In this document: positions 24,189 through 36,730 of the stretch, piece after piece
Position numbering within the stretch: position 1 is the first letter of the stretch
How the letters are laid out: every line of letters begins with the position of its first letter
Assembly: GCA_021234535.1 (NCBI GenBank)
Contig: CM037839.1
Span: 23,485,196-23,549,195, forward strand
Source: Stichopus chloronotus
Lineage: Eukaryota > Echinodermata > Holothuroidea > Aspidochirotida > Stichopodidae
DNA length: 64,000 bases
Direction of reading: 5' to 3'
Notes under the pieces: model-generated
Database searches by the model: none
What the model saw: the letters and a program-made list of their open reading frames with translations, nothing else
What the model was told of the DNA's origin: nothing
Position numbers and translations under genes: made by a program

Positions 24189-24445
24189 CCGTCTCCTGTT
24201 CCACTACCACGCTTGAAATTTATTGTTGATAACCTTGAACACCGCTTCATTTTCCTCCTAACCCAAAGTGGAATAGCGCCCCTTTCCCAAACTACCACCC
24301 AAGAGTTCTAGTAGCTAAAGGATCTTCCTTAGAGTAAAATTCCTTTTTTATTCTGTGTTGTTTGTAAGGACAAGTAACTTACCAACTTTATAAGGAAGTA
24401 TATGTTAAGCAAACTTGTAGAACAAGCCCAATTGTCAGTCAGCAT
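24189..24445 (-). CDS. tentative two-exon coding segment (partial)
   Basis: On the minus strand an ATG at 24445 opens 21 codons (begins MLTDNWACSTSLL) to an ideal donor GTAAGT after 24383. A 75-base intron would end at an acceptor (tagctactag) at 24308. The next block, 24307-24189, is open for 39 codons in the matching phase and ends at a second ideal donor GTAAGT, leaving phase 2. That block is GC-richer than its surroundings and codes for a basic peptide (WVRRKMKRCS). Two consensus donors and a phase match support it. The poor first acceptor tract, very short intron, weak Kozak and lack of homology argue against it. No continuation exon was found. Confidence 0.2.
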
Positions 24446-25318
24446 TTGAAACTTTCAAAATTTTTCAAAATAAGGAATTCGTTCAGTCAAACATTTACGT
24501 TCTCCTTTTAACTTTAACTTCAACCTTGGCAAACAGTTACGCCATATTCCAGGTCGAATTTTCAGTTCCTGTAATGTTCGCTGTTCATGTGAAACATTTT
24601 GATACAAATCACTTTATGGAGCAACAGCTCACGTAAGTCCAGAAGTACGAGAATGGTTCATATTTAGAGCGGTTCAACTGTTGGTCACAGTTATTCTCAC
24701 GATCGACCTATATTTTTGCCACTTTTACCCTTTTGATAAGTACATTGATCAGGATGTATCTTCTATTTTTTTTTCTCTATTATATCTCATCTAAAAATAA
24801 GCCTTCAGCACTAAATTGTATTTATTCCTAAGAGAACAGAAGCTAATTTAATGATATTATGACACAATTTCTTTGAAATCTTTTAGAATTAACACCTTAT
24901 CTATTTCACTGTCATTCCCTTTAACTTCCTCTGTGCTTGCCACATGTCGTTTGCATAAATAAAGTAACGAACCCTTGGTTTCCTTTTGTTTTCACGAAAC
25001 AAGATATTTAACCATTTGTTTAAACAAAACGTGTTTCGATATAGGCATATCAGAAGTTGTTGCATTTTATGACGATTGGGGTAGCATAATTGTAAGTTTT
25101 CATTAGGAAACATGCGCCCATTATATCCGTTGCATGTTGCGTGATAAATCGTCTGAATGTGGATGTTACGACAGACTTCTACGAAAATAGCGCCTGACAT
25201 GCACTTTCGAAAAGTTCACAGTAGGAGAAGAAAAATAAACCATTCATGGAGGAAGGCAGAAAAATAGATAAAAAAATACATGAAAACATTGTGGTATGCC
25301 AGGAAAGTATGTGAAAGT
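24446..25318. other. noncoding stretch
   Basis: A plus-strand pseudo-exon (24566-24632) has an acceptor, a GTAAGT donor and one open frame. A 99-codon minus frame (24901-25200) contains YAND, superficially like a reverse-transcriptase YADD box. Neither is supported by anything else. Confidence 0.4.

Positions 25319-25377
<59 letters not shown>
25319..25377. repeat. compound (CATA)n(CA)n(TA)n microsatellite
   Basis: Three simple-repeat blocks follow each other without interruption, as if one evolved from the next. Confidence 0.97.
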
Positions 25378-27054
25378 CGTAAATTTATATTATATGAGTT
25401 TCTTACGTATATATGGTATTCCTCAATGACAATGATACTCCCATATTCATTTCCGATAGATCTACTTTTAATGGATCAAATTCGAATAACATTTGGACGG
25501 GAATCGATTTTTTGCACATTGACCCGAAAAACACAAATGCAAACAATTTTAGTTCACGCGCCATCTTTTCAGATTGCGAAGAAATAACGAACGTTTCCTG
25601 TCGATCCGTAAAAGAAAATTTAGAAAAAGGGCGTTTTAATTGTTTTTTAACTCTCTCTCTCTCTCTGTCTCTGTCACTCTTTCATATTACCACTGAAAGA
25701 ATATAATATTCATAACAGGGCAGTATAATACTGAAAGGGAACATTTGCAAGAAAAACATTGCAGAGTGCCATTTGTTTCTTTCTTTCTATACAAATGAGT
25801 TTGACATTATTATGATAATAGGGTTAATTGCTATTAGCTACGGAGTATGTGATATCGATCGCTTGTAAAATATTGTTGTTATCTTGACTGACTCCAGGGA
25901 AGGAAAAAAGAAAACATGCGTGATAAAATAGTCAATGAAATAAGTCAAAAGAAAGAAAAAATAAACAAAACAGAGTAAGGGAACAAAAAGCTAGAAAGGA
26001 AAATATATAGCCGCTGGATGTACACTGACGTGAAAGAACAAAAGCCAAGTATTACAGATTGATTGCGTTTGTAAGTAAACTAGAGACAGTTATGACACAA
26101 GTGCATTCAGTACACGGTAAAAGCTAAAAGCATTGATTGTACATTGTACAAATATATATATGTGTGTGTGTGGGGGGGGGGGGGGTGTGCTTGCGTGTTT
26201 CGTTTCACGAGATTTGTTTTTAGACAGAATTTCAAACTTCAAAATATTGATATTCAAAATGGCCGAAATCTTTGTAGGGTACATATAATCATTAATTCAT
26301 CCATTCCTTCTGTGGTAACCAAAACTTTATTCATATAAAAAGGTTGCCTGTGTGATTGTTTTTAATCTTCATGCATAAGTTGAATGAGGCAATCATTACA
26401 CACACAAAAAGGGCTTGCGGACGAATCTGAGCAAGTTACAAACCTGCAGACATCTATAGACCATAAGTTGACTTTTAATAGAAACTCGATTTGGTCTTCA
26501 AAGTAAACAGTCATGAGGTCCTTTTTATGTCATACATCATAAATGATTCATTCAATGAATACTTTAGATTATTACTTTCTGTTTGTTTTTTTTTGTTTTT
26601 ACGATGAAACGTCTACGTGTGTAATGTCTCACTAGAACACTTTAATTCAATCTGGTCAGATTTCGAAAACTAAGTAGATGAGCAGGCTTATGTCATTAAT
26701 AAACAAGTTGCACAGATAACTGTCCATAAACAGAGGTTTCATGAACAAAGACGTCTTTGTTTTGTATCGTATCTAAACATCAACAAAATGTCAGTGTCAA
26801 ACAATACAAAGACATCGCAATTACGGGTACATGTTGGGGATGCTTCCTGTTGGGCTGAGAAAACCTTCTCTTCTATTAATTGTGTTGCAACCAAAAAATG
26901 AAAACAAATTGTAATTCAGAATTTAATTCTTGAGCTAAACGACCCTGCGCATATTTATCCTTCTGTTTTTGTATCAACTTGTAAGCCTGTGCAAACTTTT
27001 TCGTTCAGTAATATTAACCACGTGGTTTATAACACGTCATGGGCATGACCTATA
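25378..27054. other. noncoding stretch
   Basis: (CT)n at about 25650-25672. A TA/TG tract runs into a 14-base G run (26172-26185). A perfect 16-bp palindrome ACAAAGACGTCTTTGT lies at about 26745-26760. No supported coding frame. Confidence 0.45.
26172..26185. repeat. poly(G) tract, 14 bases
   Basis: Pure G run directly after a (TG)n tract. Confidence 0.95.
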
Positions 27055-27540
27055 TACAATTATCACTACAGCATATCACGTATTTATTGTACACTTGTTT
27101 TTGAAGTATATCACGTACTAATTATACAATAATCAATACAGCATATCACATATTTTATTTTACAATTATCAACAATACAGCATATCACATATTCATCACA
27201 AAAGTTTTACTTCAGCAATATCACACAATATTCTCAATACAATGATCACCACAGCATATCACATATTTGTTATACAATCGTCATTGCAGCATGTATCGTA
27301 GTTATTTTACAAGTATTGCTATAGCACATACCAAATCATTACAAAATTATCACTAGATCATTTCATATATTCATTATTCGAATGTAATCACTTACCGCAT
27401 ATTTATTAGATAATTATCATTTACAGCATACATATGCAATATACAATTATCACTACAACATATCACATATTTATCGAAAAGTTCACTGCAGCATACCTCA
27501 TATTCATATTACGATTGTCGCTACAGTATACCACATTTTC
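27055..27540. repeat. degenerate minisatellite, period about 35 bp, about 14 units
   Basis: The core ACAGCATATCACATATT recurs at about 27069, 27105, 27141, 27178, 27213, 27253, 27287, 27322, 27355, 27392, 27424, 27455, 27488 and 27521, spaced 31-40 bases. Between cores each unit carries a version of TATACAATTATCACT. Units have diverged by substitutions and small indels, so the array is old. No coding role is likely; a plus frame begins inside it (27434) but is unsupported. Confidence 0.85.
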
Positions 27541-28992
27541 TAGTACCACAAAGCTATGTAAGCTTTTAGAAGCTAATCACACCTATGAAAATCACACAGA
27601 ACAAAAATCAAAGCAACTTAATAAGTTGTCACTCTGTACCTATTAATACAATATATGTCAAATTTATGACATCATCTCTGACGGGGTGATTTTATACTTA
27701 TATTATGCTTATATATATAGTACAAAACTCAAGGTAACAGCACCAATTGTATCTGGTATAGTATGGACCAACTTTCCTTTGACGGTAATGGTTGTTGGAA
27801 AGTACATGATCCACTATTAATCGAACCATGACTCAACTGTGACAGAACATTCATGCATACTGACCGTAATTTTAATGAGAAATTATTACTTTTATGGATT
27901 TGAGGTAACATATTATCAATCTCATATTGACAATCCTATGAGGGGAACGTCACAATGAAATCTCATCAAAGTTTATACATTTGGAATGAAAATCTATTCA
28001 CTAATTAACATCATTAACACTTTCCTGATAACTAAAGGAAATTTTTTATGAAAATAAGTTAACACATTAATGCATCGAATGGGGTTGGAAACAGTCGACG
28101 AAGTTTTTGCTTACAGTTATGTTTCGTCATGCTCGGTCGATGTATTTAATAGAGAATTTTTTTCAAAGAAACGTCATACAACTCTTTTTCTTTTTTTGTA
28201 TATCGACTCACCTGTGCATCTATACCAACATAATACATAAAATACATTAACTAGTTCCAAATATAGAAAAAGGGAATACAGGTGTGAAATTCCCAACGAC
28301 CCATAGGAGTATAGAGCTATCCGTCAAAAGATGGTATTCCTTTAAGGGCAAACTTAAGACAACCTGGTCTGTCCTCTGTTTGAATAGATGTAACACCTTG
28401 ATTCTCTTGGGAATATTTCGCCGGAGCCTACTATGGATTAAAGTTACTTCATTAGTAGCATAAGCAAACAAGATTTATTTTCCTGACATAATTCTCTGAT
28501 GCCAAATCAGTCATTTCTCTTTTTTCACGTGTGCCACTCCCGCCCCCCACAACATATATATATATATATACATATTTTTGTTTTTGAAAATCACTTTTCA
28601 AATTTTCTTTCTTTCCACTACTAAACAAGCTTCGATAAATTGATTGAGCCCAGAGATTGTCATGGAGTGTTCATGCATGACTTAGTTAAAACGACACCTT
28701 CTTCCATCTACGGAAATAAGGCGTTTTAACCAACTCCTCCTCCTCCCCTCCAATCTTTTCTGCCAACTTTTTTTTTTAGTTGATCTTTTTTCTCTTTTTT
28801 CTTGTTACGTGTATAGGCCTGGCAAAGAAATAGAAAAAGGGCTCCTGCAAGATAGAAAACTAGGTCTCGACAACATCTTCGGGATATAAATGGCCAGGAA
28901 TTCGGTCACACAATACCCCAGGGAATCATTTGTCGCCTATGGTAAACTTCCGTCAAATTGTAAAAAATATGACGAAAGAAGAAGAATCATGC
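27541..28992. other. noncoding stretch
   Basis: No supported gene. A short TA tract lies near 28554-28571 and pyrimidine-rich tracts at 28730-28805. The minus frame at 28247-28471 is unsupported. Confidence 0.5.
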
Positions 28993-29190
28993 TTATAACT
29001 CTTGGCCATGTTTGTATGAACGATCAAATCTTTTTCTTTCCTCGTGATGATTAGAATAGTCTTCGATTTCCCAGGTTTTTGCTACCCAGTCAATATTGGG
29101 CTGTTCTTCGCCCGCGGGTCCGCGCCTCGCTATATGGCAGGCATAGTCACTGAGTAAATTGATTTCATCCGATGACACAATGGGCACCAA
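28993..29190 (-). CDS. candidate coding exon or gene fragment
   Basis: A 65-codon minus frame lies between a TAG just upstream and a TAA at 28993-28995. It has no ATG. Its composition is strikingly protein-like: charged and polar residues, tryptophans and few hydrophobic runs (for example EEQPNIDWVAKTWEIEDYS). Its middle is GC-rich, with CCCGCGGG at 29111-29118, in contrast to the AT-rich flanks. A possible acceptor (atcaatttactcag) lies near 29152, leaving about 51 codons to the stop. No poly(A) hexamer follows within 150 bases. It could be a terminal exon, a domesticated repeat fragment, or a repeat with fortuitous coding composition. No family is recognised. Confidence 0.25.
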   Translation of the reverse strand: MVPIVSSDEINLLSDYACHIARRGPAGEEQPNIDWVAKTWEIEDYSNHHEERKRFDRSYKHGQEL

Positions 29191-29195
29191 CTAAC

Positions 29196-32100
29196 CAGGC
29201 ATTTTAACCATGGAGCTGTTTTAACTTCCTCTTATTGTTGCTAGTCATAATACGGGAGGGGTTTTTTTTGTTGTCGAGCGAGAAGAGAGAGTAGAGAGTA
29301 AGGAAAGAGAGAGGTTGAATTTGGTGTGAGAGCGATAAAAAGTGCAACTAAGTTAATAACATCTGAAAGTGTTTGAACAAGATTCCAATAACGAAAAGAG
29401 AAAATGACGATGAGGGAAAGAAAACAGAAAGCCAAGTAAAAAGAAAAGAGAAAATAAATAAATAATGAAGGAAATAGGAAAGGGGTACGTTTCGGTGGTC
29501 AATATAGTGTTCTGGTTCAAATGAATCACAGCAGAGTAATAGAATAAGGGAAAAAAAAGGAGAAAGTGAGGGGTTTCGAGAGAGGTGCCGAAAGAAACAG
29601 ATCTTTTGCTTACATCGTATTATTTTTATCACTTTTCATTTTCCTTAGTCACTTTCTTCCTTGATCTTCTTTCTTCTATTTGACAAGCCTAAAACCTGGT
29701 TATCCAGTGGTCTCACATTTTAGTTCACCCTCACCATGTTGTTTCGGACTTTATTGTAGCAGCTGCTATTACCATAGTAATTAAGCCTATTTACAAACTT
29801 GGCGGCCCTCCATCCATAGGGTTAAAATTACAGACTTGATTTCTGACGTTTTTGAAGTGCTTTTGCTCTTTTGGGGGTCTCTGCTTCCTGCCTTTAGTCC
29901 CAAACATCAACGACAAAGCACCAAAATGGGTTTGCGCCATCTTCTCTAGATGAATAAGGTACCTGCATACTACACATAATTTCACAGTTCACAAGAAGAA
30001 AACGCGGCATGTGGCTGATTGCCTGAGGTGATACAACTCGCATTTTGAACTGCCTAACATGTACCGCTATGTGAATTGTAGGTACATATTCAAAGATATT
30101 ATTCTCAAAAGCTATGACACTCTCAAGAATATGCAAAAATTGATGTAAATGGCAGTACATGATATTCTTTGACTGGCTAGAGATGGATGAAAGCGACCTT
30201 TTAATGGTCATGATTGACATCAACCTTGAGACTATACTGGTTAGATCCCTCAATGTTACATACCAGAAGTGAATTTTTGTTTGGCTTGTCTCGATTAAAT
30301 TTATTTTTTCCCTCTTTCGACTGACTTACTGTTCATAGATAAGTCTTATTCTCAAGACCTTAGCAAATGAATGAAGTCACACTTTGTGAATAGAGGTACA
30401 AAATAGACACTCAAAACAGTTCATGGTGTTTCTTCGATGATGGCCATAGTTCCTTAAATTTTGTTAAGATGGCGTTTTCATGTTTAATTTCTCAGCTGAT
30501 AATCTAAAATAAATCCCCTGAAAAAAAAAATGTTTGCTTTCTTTCTTGAAATGGTAACTTGTATTCCATTATTTCGGATACTCATTTATTGACTAAGTTG
30601 TTAAAGGTACACTTTGCATAGTATTTGAGTTTGTTTTCATTTGATTCATTGAAAGCACTGTCATAACTTATGTCTGACTTTATGTTTCATTCTGTAAACT
30701 GAATTGTCTATACGGTCGTCTCTGGCGATGCGTTTTCAAGGCCATTTCCTTCATTTCAACAATTAGTTCAATTGATAAAACAATCACTTGCTAAAATTTA
30801 GCACAAGGTAAGCTTTTTATTCTGCTTTCATCTGTTCCAGTCATTTTAGCAATTGTCATATTTTTAAGGGCCTTTGGATTGACCAAAACTCCAACCAATC
30901 TCGGATTATTCCAACGAACAAAAAAATAAATAAATAAATAAAAAACGCTTCTTCGCTCTCGTTGCCAAACGCTGTTTACCGAATTAGACCTTCACGAACA
31001 TTCGAAAAAATGGTCTCGTAAACTAGGTGCTCAAAATTTGCCCGTGCATGGACTGATTTTAGAAGCTATATGAAATATTATTTTCCAGAATTTCTCTGTT
31101 AATGAAAACAATCCCTGACTTTGCTCTTCATCACATAATTACTATCTAATCTTTTTGAACAGATACGAAGAAATTACCCGAGATTTCGATTGGTATAGAA
31201 ATTCATGAGAAGAAACAGTTTTGATGTACATTTTTTCTGCAAGCATTGTCTTAGCGACGGTAATTTTGTGTTTGTTTTTTTCATTTCTCTTTTCTTCACA
31301 GGAGCCAATCTTTTATCAACTCATAGTTAACGAAACATATTACTGACACGTTTTTTTTTGTCCCCCCTCCTTTTTTGATGTCTTGATTTTCGGTACATTG
31401 TTATTTTGTAGTTGCTTGCACTTTTATCACTCCCTGTCAAGATTCATTATTACAACCTAGATCATTGACAATCGTAATTATTTCGTTTTGTTCCCCACCT
31501 TTGTTTCTTTCTCCTCTTTTCTTTTCTGTTTTTAGTCTCTTGCTTAAAAGAAAAAGCAGACAACAATGACTTAAGTTGGTTAAATCATAGGCTGACGTGT
31601 TTGATTTGATTCCGAAAACGTTTTATTGACCACGAAAAAGCGGAGCATCATGACCAAAAATAAAGTCTGTTTGCTTATCAATTCAGTAGCACAGTTTTGA
31701 CCATTAATTTTCGACTTTTGTTTCTGGGGTGATGGATCAGTTATTTTATTCTATTCATTTTCAGACACATTTTTTTCCTTGTTGTAGCAGTTGTCATTTC
31801 TTTTTTCCCCCATGAAGGCGACATGGAAAAGAGTGCATTACCCTAGTTCAATTGTTTTCATGACGTGCCTCCGTCCCTCCTCTAACGAAGGTGATAGCTG
31901 AATTTGGAGTAAAAAAAAAATAAATGAAAAACAATGAAACGAAAAAGAGGAGTAATTGAGATTCCCTCCCCCAGTCATCCTTCTTTTTGAGAAGAAGATT
32001 AATCTGTGAAAGAATTGACGTAGCGACTTGCCCTAAAGATCAGCAGGCCTCATCTGTCTGTGACCATCAAGCTAAAGCGGGACGATGAAAATTATAACGT

Positions 32101-32676
32101 AATCACGCAAAGGGTGATTTATCATCACTCACATCACGTGATCAGTAGCTTCTTACCAATCATCGATCTAGTCTCTTTGGAGTTCCAAAAGAGCAAGAGA
32201 GAGAGAGAGAGATGAGGGGGGGGGGGTTATGAAAATGATGCAAAATAAAAGGAGAAGAGAGGTAGGAACAAAAGAGGGATGCTGAGATTTAGTTGTCTTA
32301 CACCTTTACTTGGCATGACAAAATTCTTTCGTGTCAGTTGAGTGGTTTTCATGTTTATCACTGGTGGAGAGGTTTAATGTACTTGTAATAAAACACGGCT
32401 GTTGAAAGAGTCCCATCCATAGAATTTTTCAAAAGCAAGTGAATTTACTATTTGACGTAAGACTTTCATGTAAGTAAAGCTTCTGAATGACGTAGTAATT
32501 GAATGTTTCAGTTGTGCATCTCAGTAATGTTATTTTCACAACGAGGGAGGGGATACCCTCTCCCACACCATTAGCCCTAGGGCACTACGCGTCCTCGGCA
32601 TGAGATCAAGCTCAAAGGACGTCCCCAACCCCCAAACCCACCCCAACCCCCAACATTACCCCCTCCCCTCCAGGCT
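29196..32676. other. noncoding stretch
   Basis: Purine-rich low-complexity sequence (29275-29590) creates spurious Ser/Phe/Leu-rich minus frames. A 119-codon minus frame (29894-30253) starts with a true ATG but shows no domain. An 11-base G run lies at 32216-32226 after (AG)n. A C-rich patch (32610-32672, CCCCAACCCC repeated) precedes the hairpin at 32677. Confidence 0.45.
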
Positions 32677-32712
32677 TTTGGTCTGGATCCGGTACTCCGG
32701 ATCCAGACCAAA
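32677..32712. repeat. perfect 16-bp-arm hairpin with TACT loop
   Basis: TTTGGTCTGGATCCGG (32677-32692) pairs exactly with 32697-32712 across TACT. The GC-rich arms make a very stable stem-loop. It follows a C-rich, GC-elevated patch of about 140 bases that may be the rest of a short interspersed repeat. Confidence 0.9.
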
Positions 32713-35407
32713 GGTGAGTTCCGAAAGATAATATGTACGACACAATAAAATATTCAGTGCAGTAAACTCACAAGTCAGATAGATATTTACTTCTTTTTAA
32801 ATGTTTTTGAAATGCGCTTTCAAATGCGTGTTTTAAATGTAAATGACTGCCGGCACATCATGTGAGATCGCCAACGTAGAGAAAGTTGCGGGAAACGGTG
32901 CATACTTCTGCATATAAAAGGGAAGAATGCATACTTAAAAGATCAACATCTTCCAAGGTTTTAAGCAGGTGACAAAGAAAAAAGGAAAATTATCAAGAAA
33001 CTGCTCGTATGTAGCTTTCCCATATTAGACAACACCTGTCCCGTCTCATGTATATATAGACAAAGTAAAAAACCGAACCCAAAGTTTGGAACGGTCTGTA
33101 AGTGAGACTAGAAATATACCCTGTGCATAACATGACGTCATAAACACTGCAACACACCTCATTAAGGACAAACAAATGAATGTTCTGCATATTCATCACT
33201 AACCTACAATCTCTAGTTAGGTTTGTTATTACATTTTGCTTCGTGTTTCTGTTTTTCTTTCCTGCAGGATAGACATAAGGGTGGCTGGTGTGGGAAGCGA
33301 AGGGGAAGGGGGGGGGGTTTAATTTCCAAGTGTTTTGCACTTTGTGGAGTAAACACAGTAATTCGTATGCAGAGAAGGAAGAAAAACGCGTAGGAGTCTG
33401 TTAAAAAAAACATCCTACCATACTAACTACTGATACGGAGCTTCAAAAAATTTTACATGTGAACAAAAATTTACCATATTTCAGGAGAGGCAGTTAAGAT
33501 AAATCCTCTCTTGTATGATACTCACATGTACACAAGAAAGGGAGTTTCACTGTAGGAAGTGTTTTCTAGAACAACGTAAGATTTATGGAAAACGTTTTAA
33601 ACATAAAAACAAAAAGATAACGAACAGTCTTTTGAGATATTGCCCTGCCCACTCTGAAAGCTCGCCGATGATTGTTATTCTTCATTTTGTACTATCTGTT
33701 CGAGTAGAGCAACATGTGAACGATAGGATAATCCACATTTATGGCAAAAACAAGAGAAAAGAATTAAAAGAGTGTTATGATATCAAATAAATTAAACCGC
33801 CGCTCTGTAAATTTGTCAGCCGTTCCCACGCCCCACCTATTCCAATAGCTCGTAACGAGTGTGTCAAAAAGTTCTAAAACGTTGGAAAGCGGCAAATCGG
33901 TTGAAAATCAACGCATAGACAAAAAATTGTATGTACGTTTTTTTTTTATTGTTTATTTCTTCAAAAAGTGTGAAATTTGTGTTCAATATTTTCAATTTTA
34001 AAGTAAATTCGAATCAAGGAGAGGCACTTTGCGAAGGGATTGCGTATGATTAAAAAAAAAACAAACAAAAAAAAACAGGGGTATTTTGTAGTTTTGAGGG
34101 ACATGCAGGTTGTGGTCTTTTTGGAATGTAATCTATGGTTAGTTTGATGCAAGAAACCTTTTTTCTCATGATAAGATTGAAGTAAATCTTGGTAATTTGA
34201 AAACAACTGAATGAAATTTGAAACATTTGAAATAACTGAGGTTATCAATATCAGGTTGTGCAATAGGCCTGTATGCTCTTTTTTTACAGACCCGGTGGTG
34301 GCGGTAAATAAATTGCACGATTTTGAGGCTTCTAAAAAGATGATATCTTGGCACGAGCACAACCGTCTATTATTATTATAGTTGTGTGCTATTATTAAAG
34401 TTGTGTTACCTATGTGACCTAGGGAAATCACTGAAAGAAAACTAATCCGTTAAAAATGAAGGGTGAACAAGATAGGCCTATTTTTTATCTACCCAACTCC
34501 TCCAAAGAAAAACAAAAAGTTATGTCAGAGTAGACCCTTTTTGTTCGGTAGTCAGTTCATAAGTAAACATTTGAAACATGTCTTTATCAATCTGTGTATC
34601 GATATGTGATTCAGACTGAGAGACTTTGTGACAACAAAGGATAGAAAAAGATAACGGGAAAGAAACATCTCCTCATTTTGAGAGTTACTTACTGCTAACT
34701 TGAGTACCTTTCGAAGAGACATTTTCCTTGATATTACAGAACCGTTACATTTTTTTTTTTGGGGGGGGGTTCATTTCTATGATTATGACGTGTTTGAATG
34801 ATTTCATCCTCCAGAAGGTTCAGACACGATGTCGACCATCTCGTGATACATCTAACACAGATGGACCAACGAAGGAAAAGACAATGGAAAAACAAAAGAA
34901 GAAACAGAAAACCTGGACGGATTAATTTGATCACCGTTTGTCGTCCACTCAGTCGAACGATGTGAGAATTAAAAGCTGATTTTCTATCTGAAAACGTGTC
35001 ACGGGTGATCTGCTATGACTCAGGTGATAATTGGCACTTGCTGATTTTATCACGTGACCTCTTAGTCAATCTCGTTTCTGACCGCCGGCATTTTTTTTTT
35101 TTTAATTTTTTGGTCTGGTATGCTTTCTCTGTACCGTATACAAGGTGTGCCATGTAAACGTCTTGGTCGACAAGCATGTGCGAATAAAAGATGATGAAAT
35201 AAAAATCAACACCAACCTAGTTTGGCTTCTTAAGTAAACTGTGTCATGGAAGTTACATTCAAAGCCACCTTTGAAATGTATCAAGTATCAATATTTACAT
35301 ACCAACAGTACCAACGTATACATCCAGTTCTAAGGGTTCCTCAACTAATCGGCAGTATACAGGACACAGAAAGTTGTCACTGTGCAGAGATACACACACG
35401 CGCATAT

Positions 35408-35409
<2 letters not shown>
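32713..35409. other. noncoding stretch
   Basis: Contains the longest frame not made of simple repeat: 156 codons, minus, 33961-34431. It begins at GTG, its first ATG comes only in the last third, and it shows no motif, so it is not called. G runs lie at 33308-33317 and 34761-34769 (the latter directly after 11 T). The plus frame at 33515-33790 has a CxxC but no zinc-finger pattern. Confidence 0.45.

Positions 35410-35502
<93 letters not shown>
35410..35502. repeat. (TA)n microsatellite
   Basis: About 93 bases of alternating TA. Confidence 0.98.
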
Positions 35503-35504
<2 letters not shown>

Positions 35505-36654
35505 AACATCGTTAGCCTACAACCCAAATACATAATGGAAATATCCAACCTTTATAATTGTTTAAATTACCCTTTTCTTCTCTCTCTTTTGCGAACAGAA
35601 TCAGTTTATCGAAAAGAGGAGAAGAATTTTCGTCAGAAGCCTCCAAGGTACCTTGATCACTTCTGTACATATTTGTACGTCAATAAGATTAAGGGTCGGT
35701 ATTGTGTCTTTAAACGTCAAAAGTGGGGGGAAATATTTGATCTTGTTTGATAAACGACAGAAGCGAAGAGTTAATACAAATATTGGCCCGTCCGCTCGGT
35801 ATGCGAGCACTTCTCTCTCTCTCTCATCCAGGGCACAGAGAGAAAGAGAGAGAGGCGGAGAGTAAGCAACAAACGATCGGGTGTAAATGAGGGCAAAAAT
35901 CGGGAGCAATGCACTATATGTAGGCTAGGCCTGTGTGAATTAAGACGACAAATGCAGTTGCAATTTGGACGTTACATTATTATTTAGCGGTCAAAGAATA
36001 TTAAAAAGTCGGTTAAAGCGATGTTTTCTTTATAATATACCTAGAACGGGGTTGAGGTGCATCGTTGTATATGAAGAGTAACGTGTATCATAGTATAACT
36101 CCTGAAGGCGTATTTTTTCCCCATTCATTTTAGCGTTCCTTCTTCTTGGGGCAAGCCATGTGTGGATATTTACCTATAGTTTTGCGTTCTGGTAACAAAC
36201 GACTTACCACAACTGTTAGAAAGGTAATAGGAGAGCGAGAAAGATCGGATATAAGAAGGCGAGCTAAAGCAATTGAGAGGATTAGACATAAAGAGATGCC
36301 GTGGCGTATATAGCCCTACCTATTAAGGCGGTATTGTCAATTACAGGCATGCAACCGAACGCCAAATCATGTGAGCAGGTTCAGAAATGGAAGATGATAA
36401 AATATCTCTAACATCTATCATTTTGGCTAAAATTCAAATCACTATATTTTATGATAGATCTGTCGATACCTTGAATAGAAAAAAATTATCTCCAAAGGGC
36501 AAAAGGGACATTGAACAAGACGTTTCTTTTGTTCTTCACACACACTTTCTGATCAAGAAGGTGTAAATTCGTCCCAAAGTTATCGAAGATAGGATGTAAA
36601 TGATATCATTACGTCACAAAGGAAGAAAGAAAACCTCGAACAATCGAACCATAT
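35503..36654. other. noncoding stretch with (TC)n/(GA)n inverted pair
   Basis: (TC)n at 35812-35825 faces an interrupted (GA)n at 35838-35854 across 12 bases, giving a simple-sequence hairpin. Both strands carry spurious Ser/Leu or Arg/Glu frames here. Confidence 0.5.
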
Positions 36655-36730
36655 ACACATGAAACGCTTTTCCTTCTCCATAGGTTATATCATAGGTATA
36701 TATATATATATGTAATGATATATATATAAA
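36655..36730. repeat. dispersed repeat, copy 1
   Basis: ATGAAACGCTTTTCCTT, then a variable stretch and ATAGGTTATAT followed by a short TA tract. It matches 38565-38645 over about 42 bases with few changes. No coding capacity. Confidence 0.65.

Noticed and set aside
24901..25200. YAND in a 99-codon minus frame, resembling a reverse-transcriptase YADD box
   Set aside because: The second residue of the acidic pair is changed, no other RT motif precedes it, and no flanking retroelement sequence is visible.
33961..34431. Longest non-repeat frame (156 codons, minus strand)
   Set aside because: It begins at GTG, its first ATG lies in the last third, it shows no domain, and its length is within what chance gives over 64 kb of both strands.
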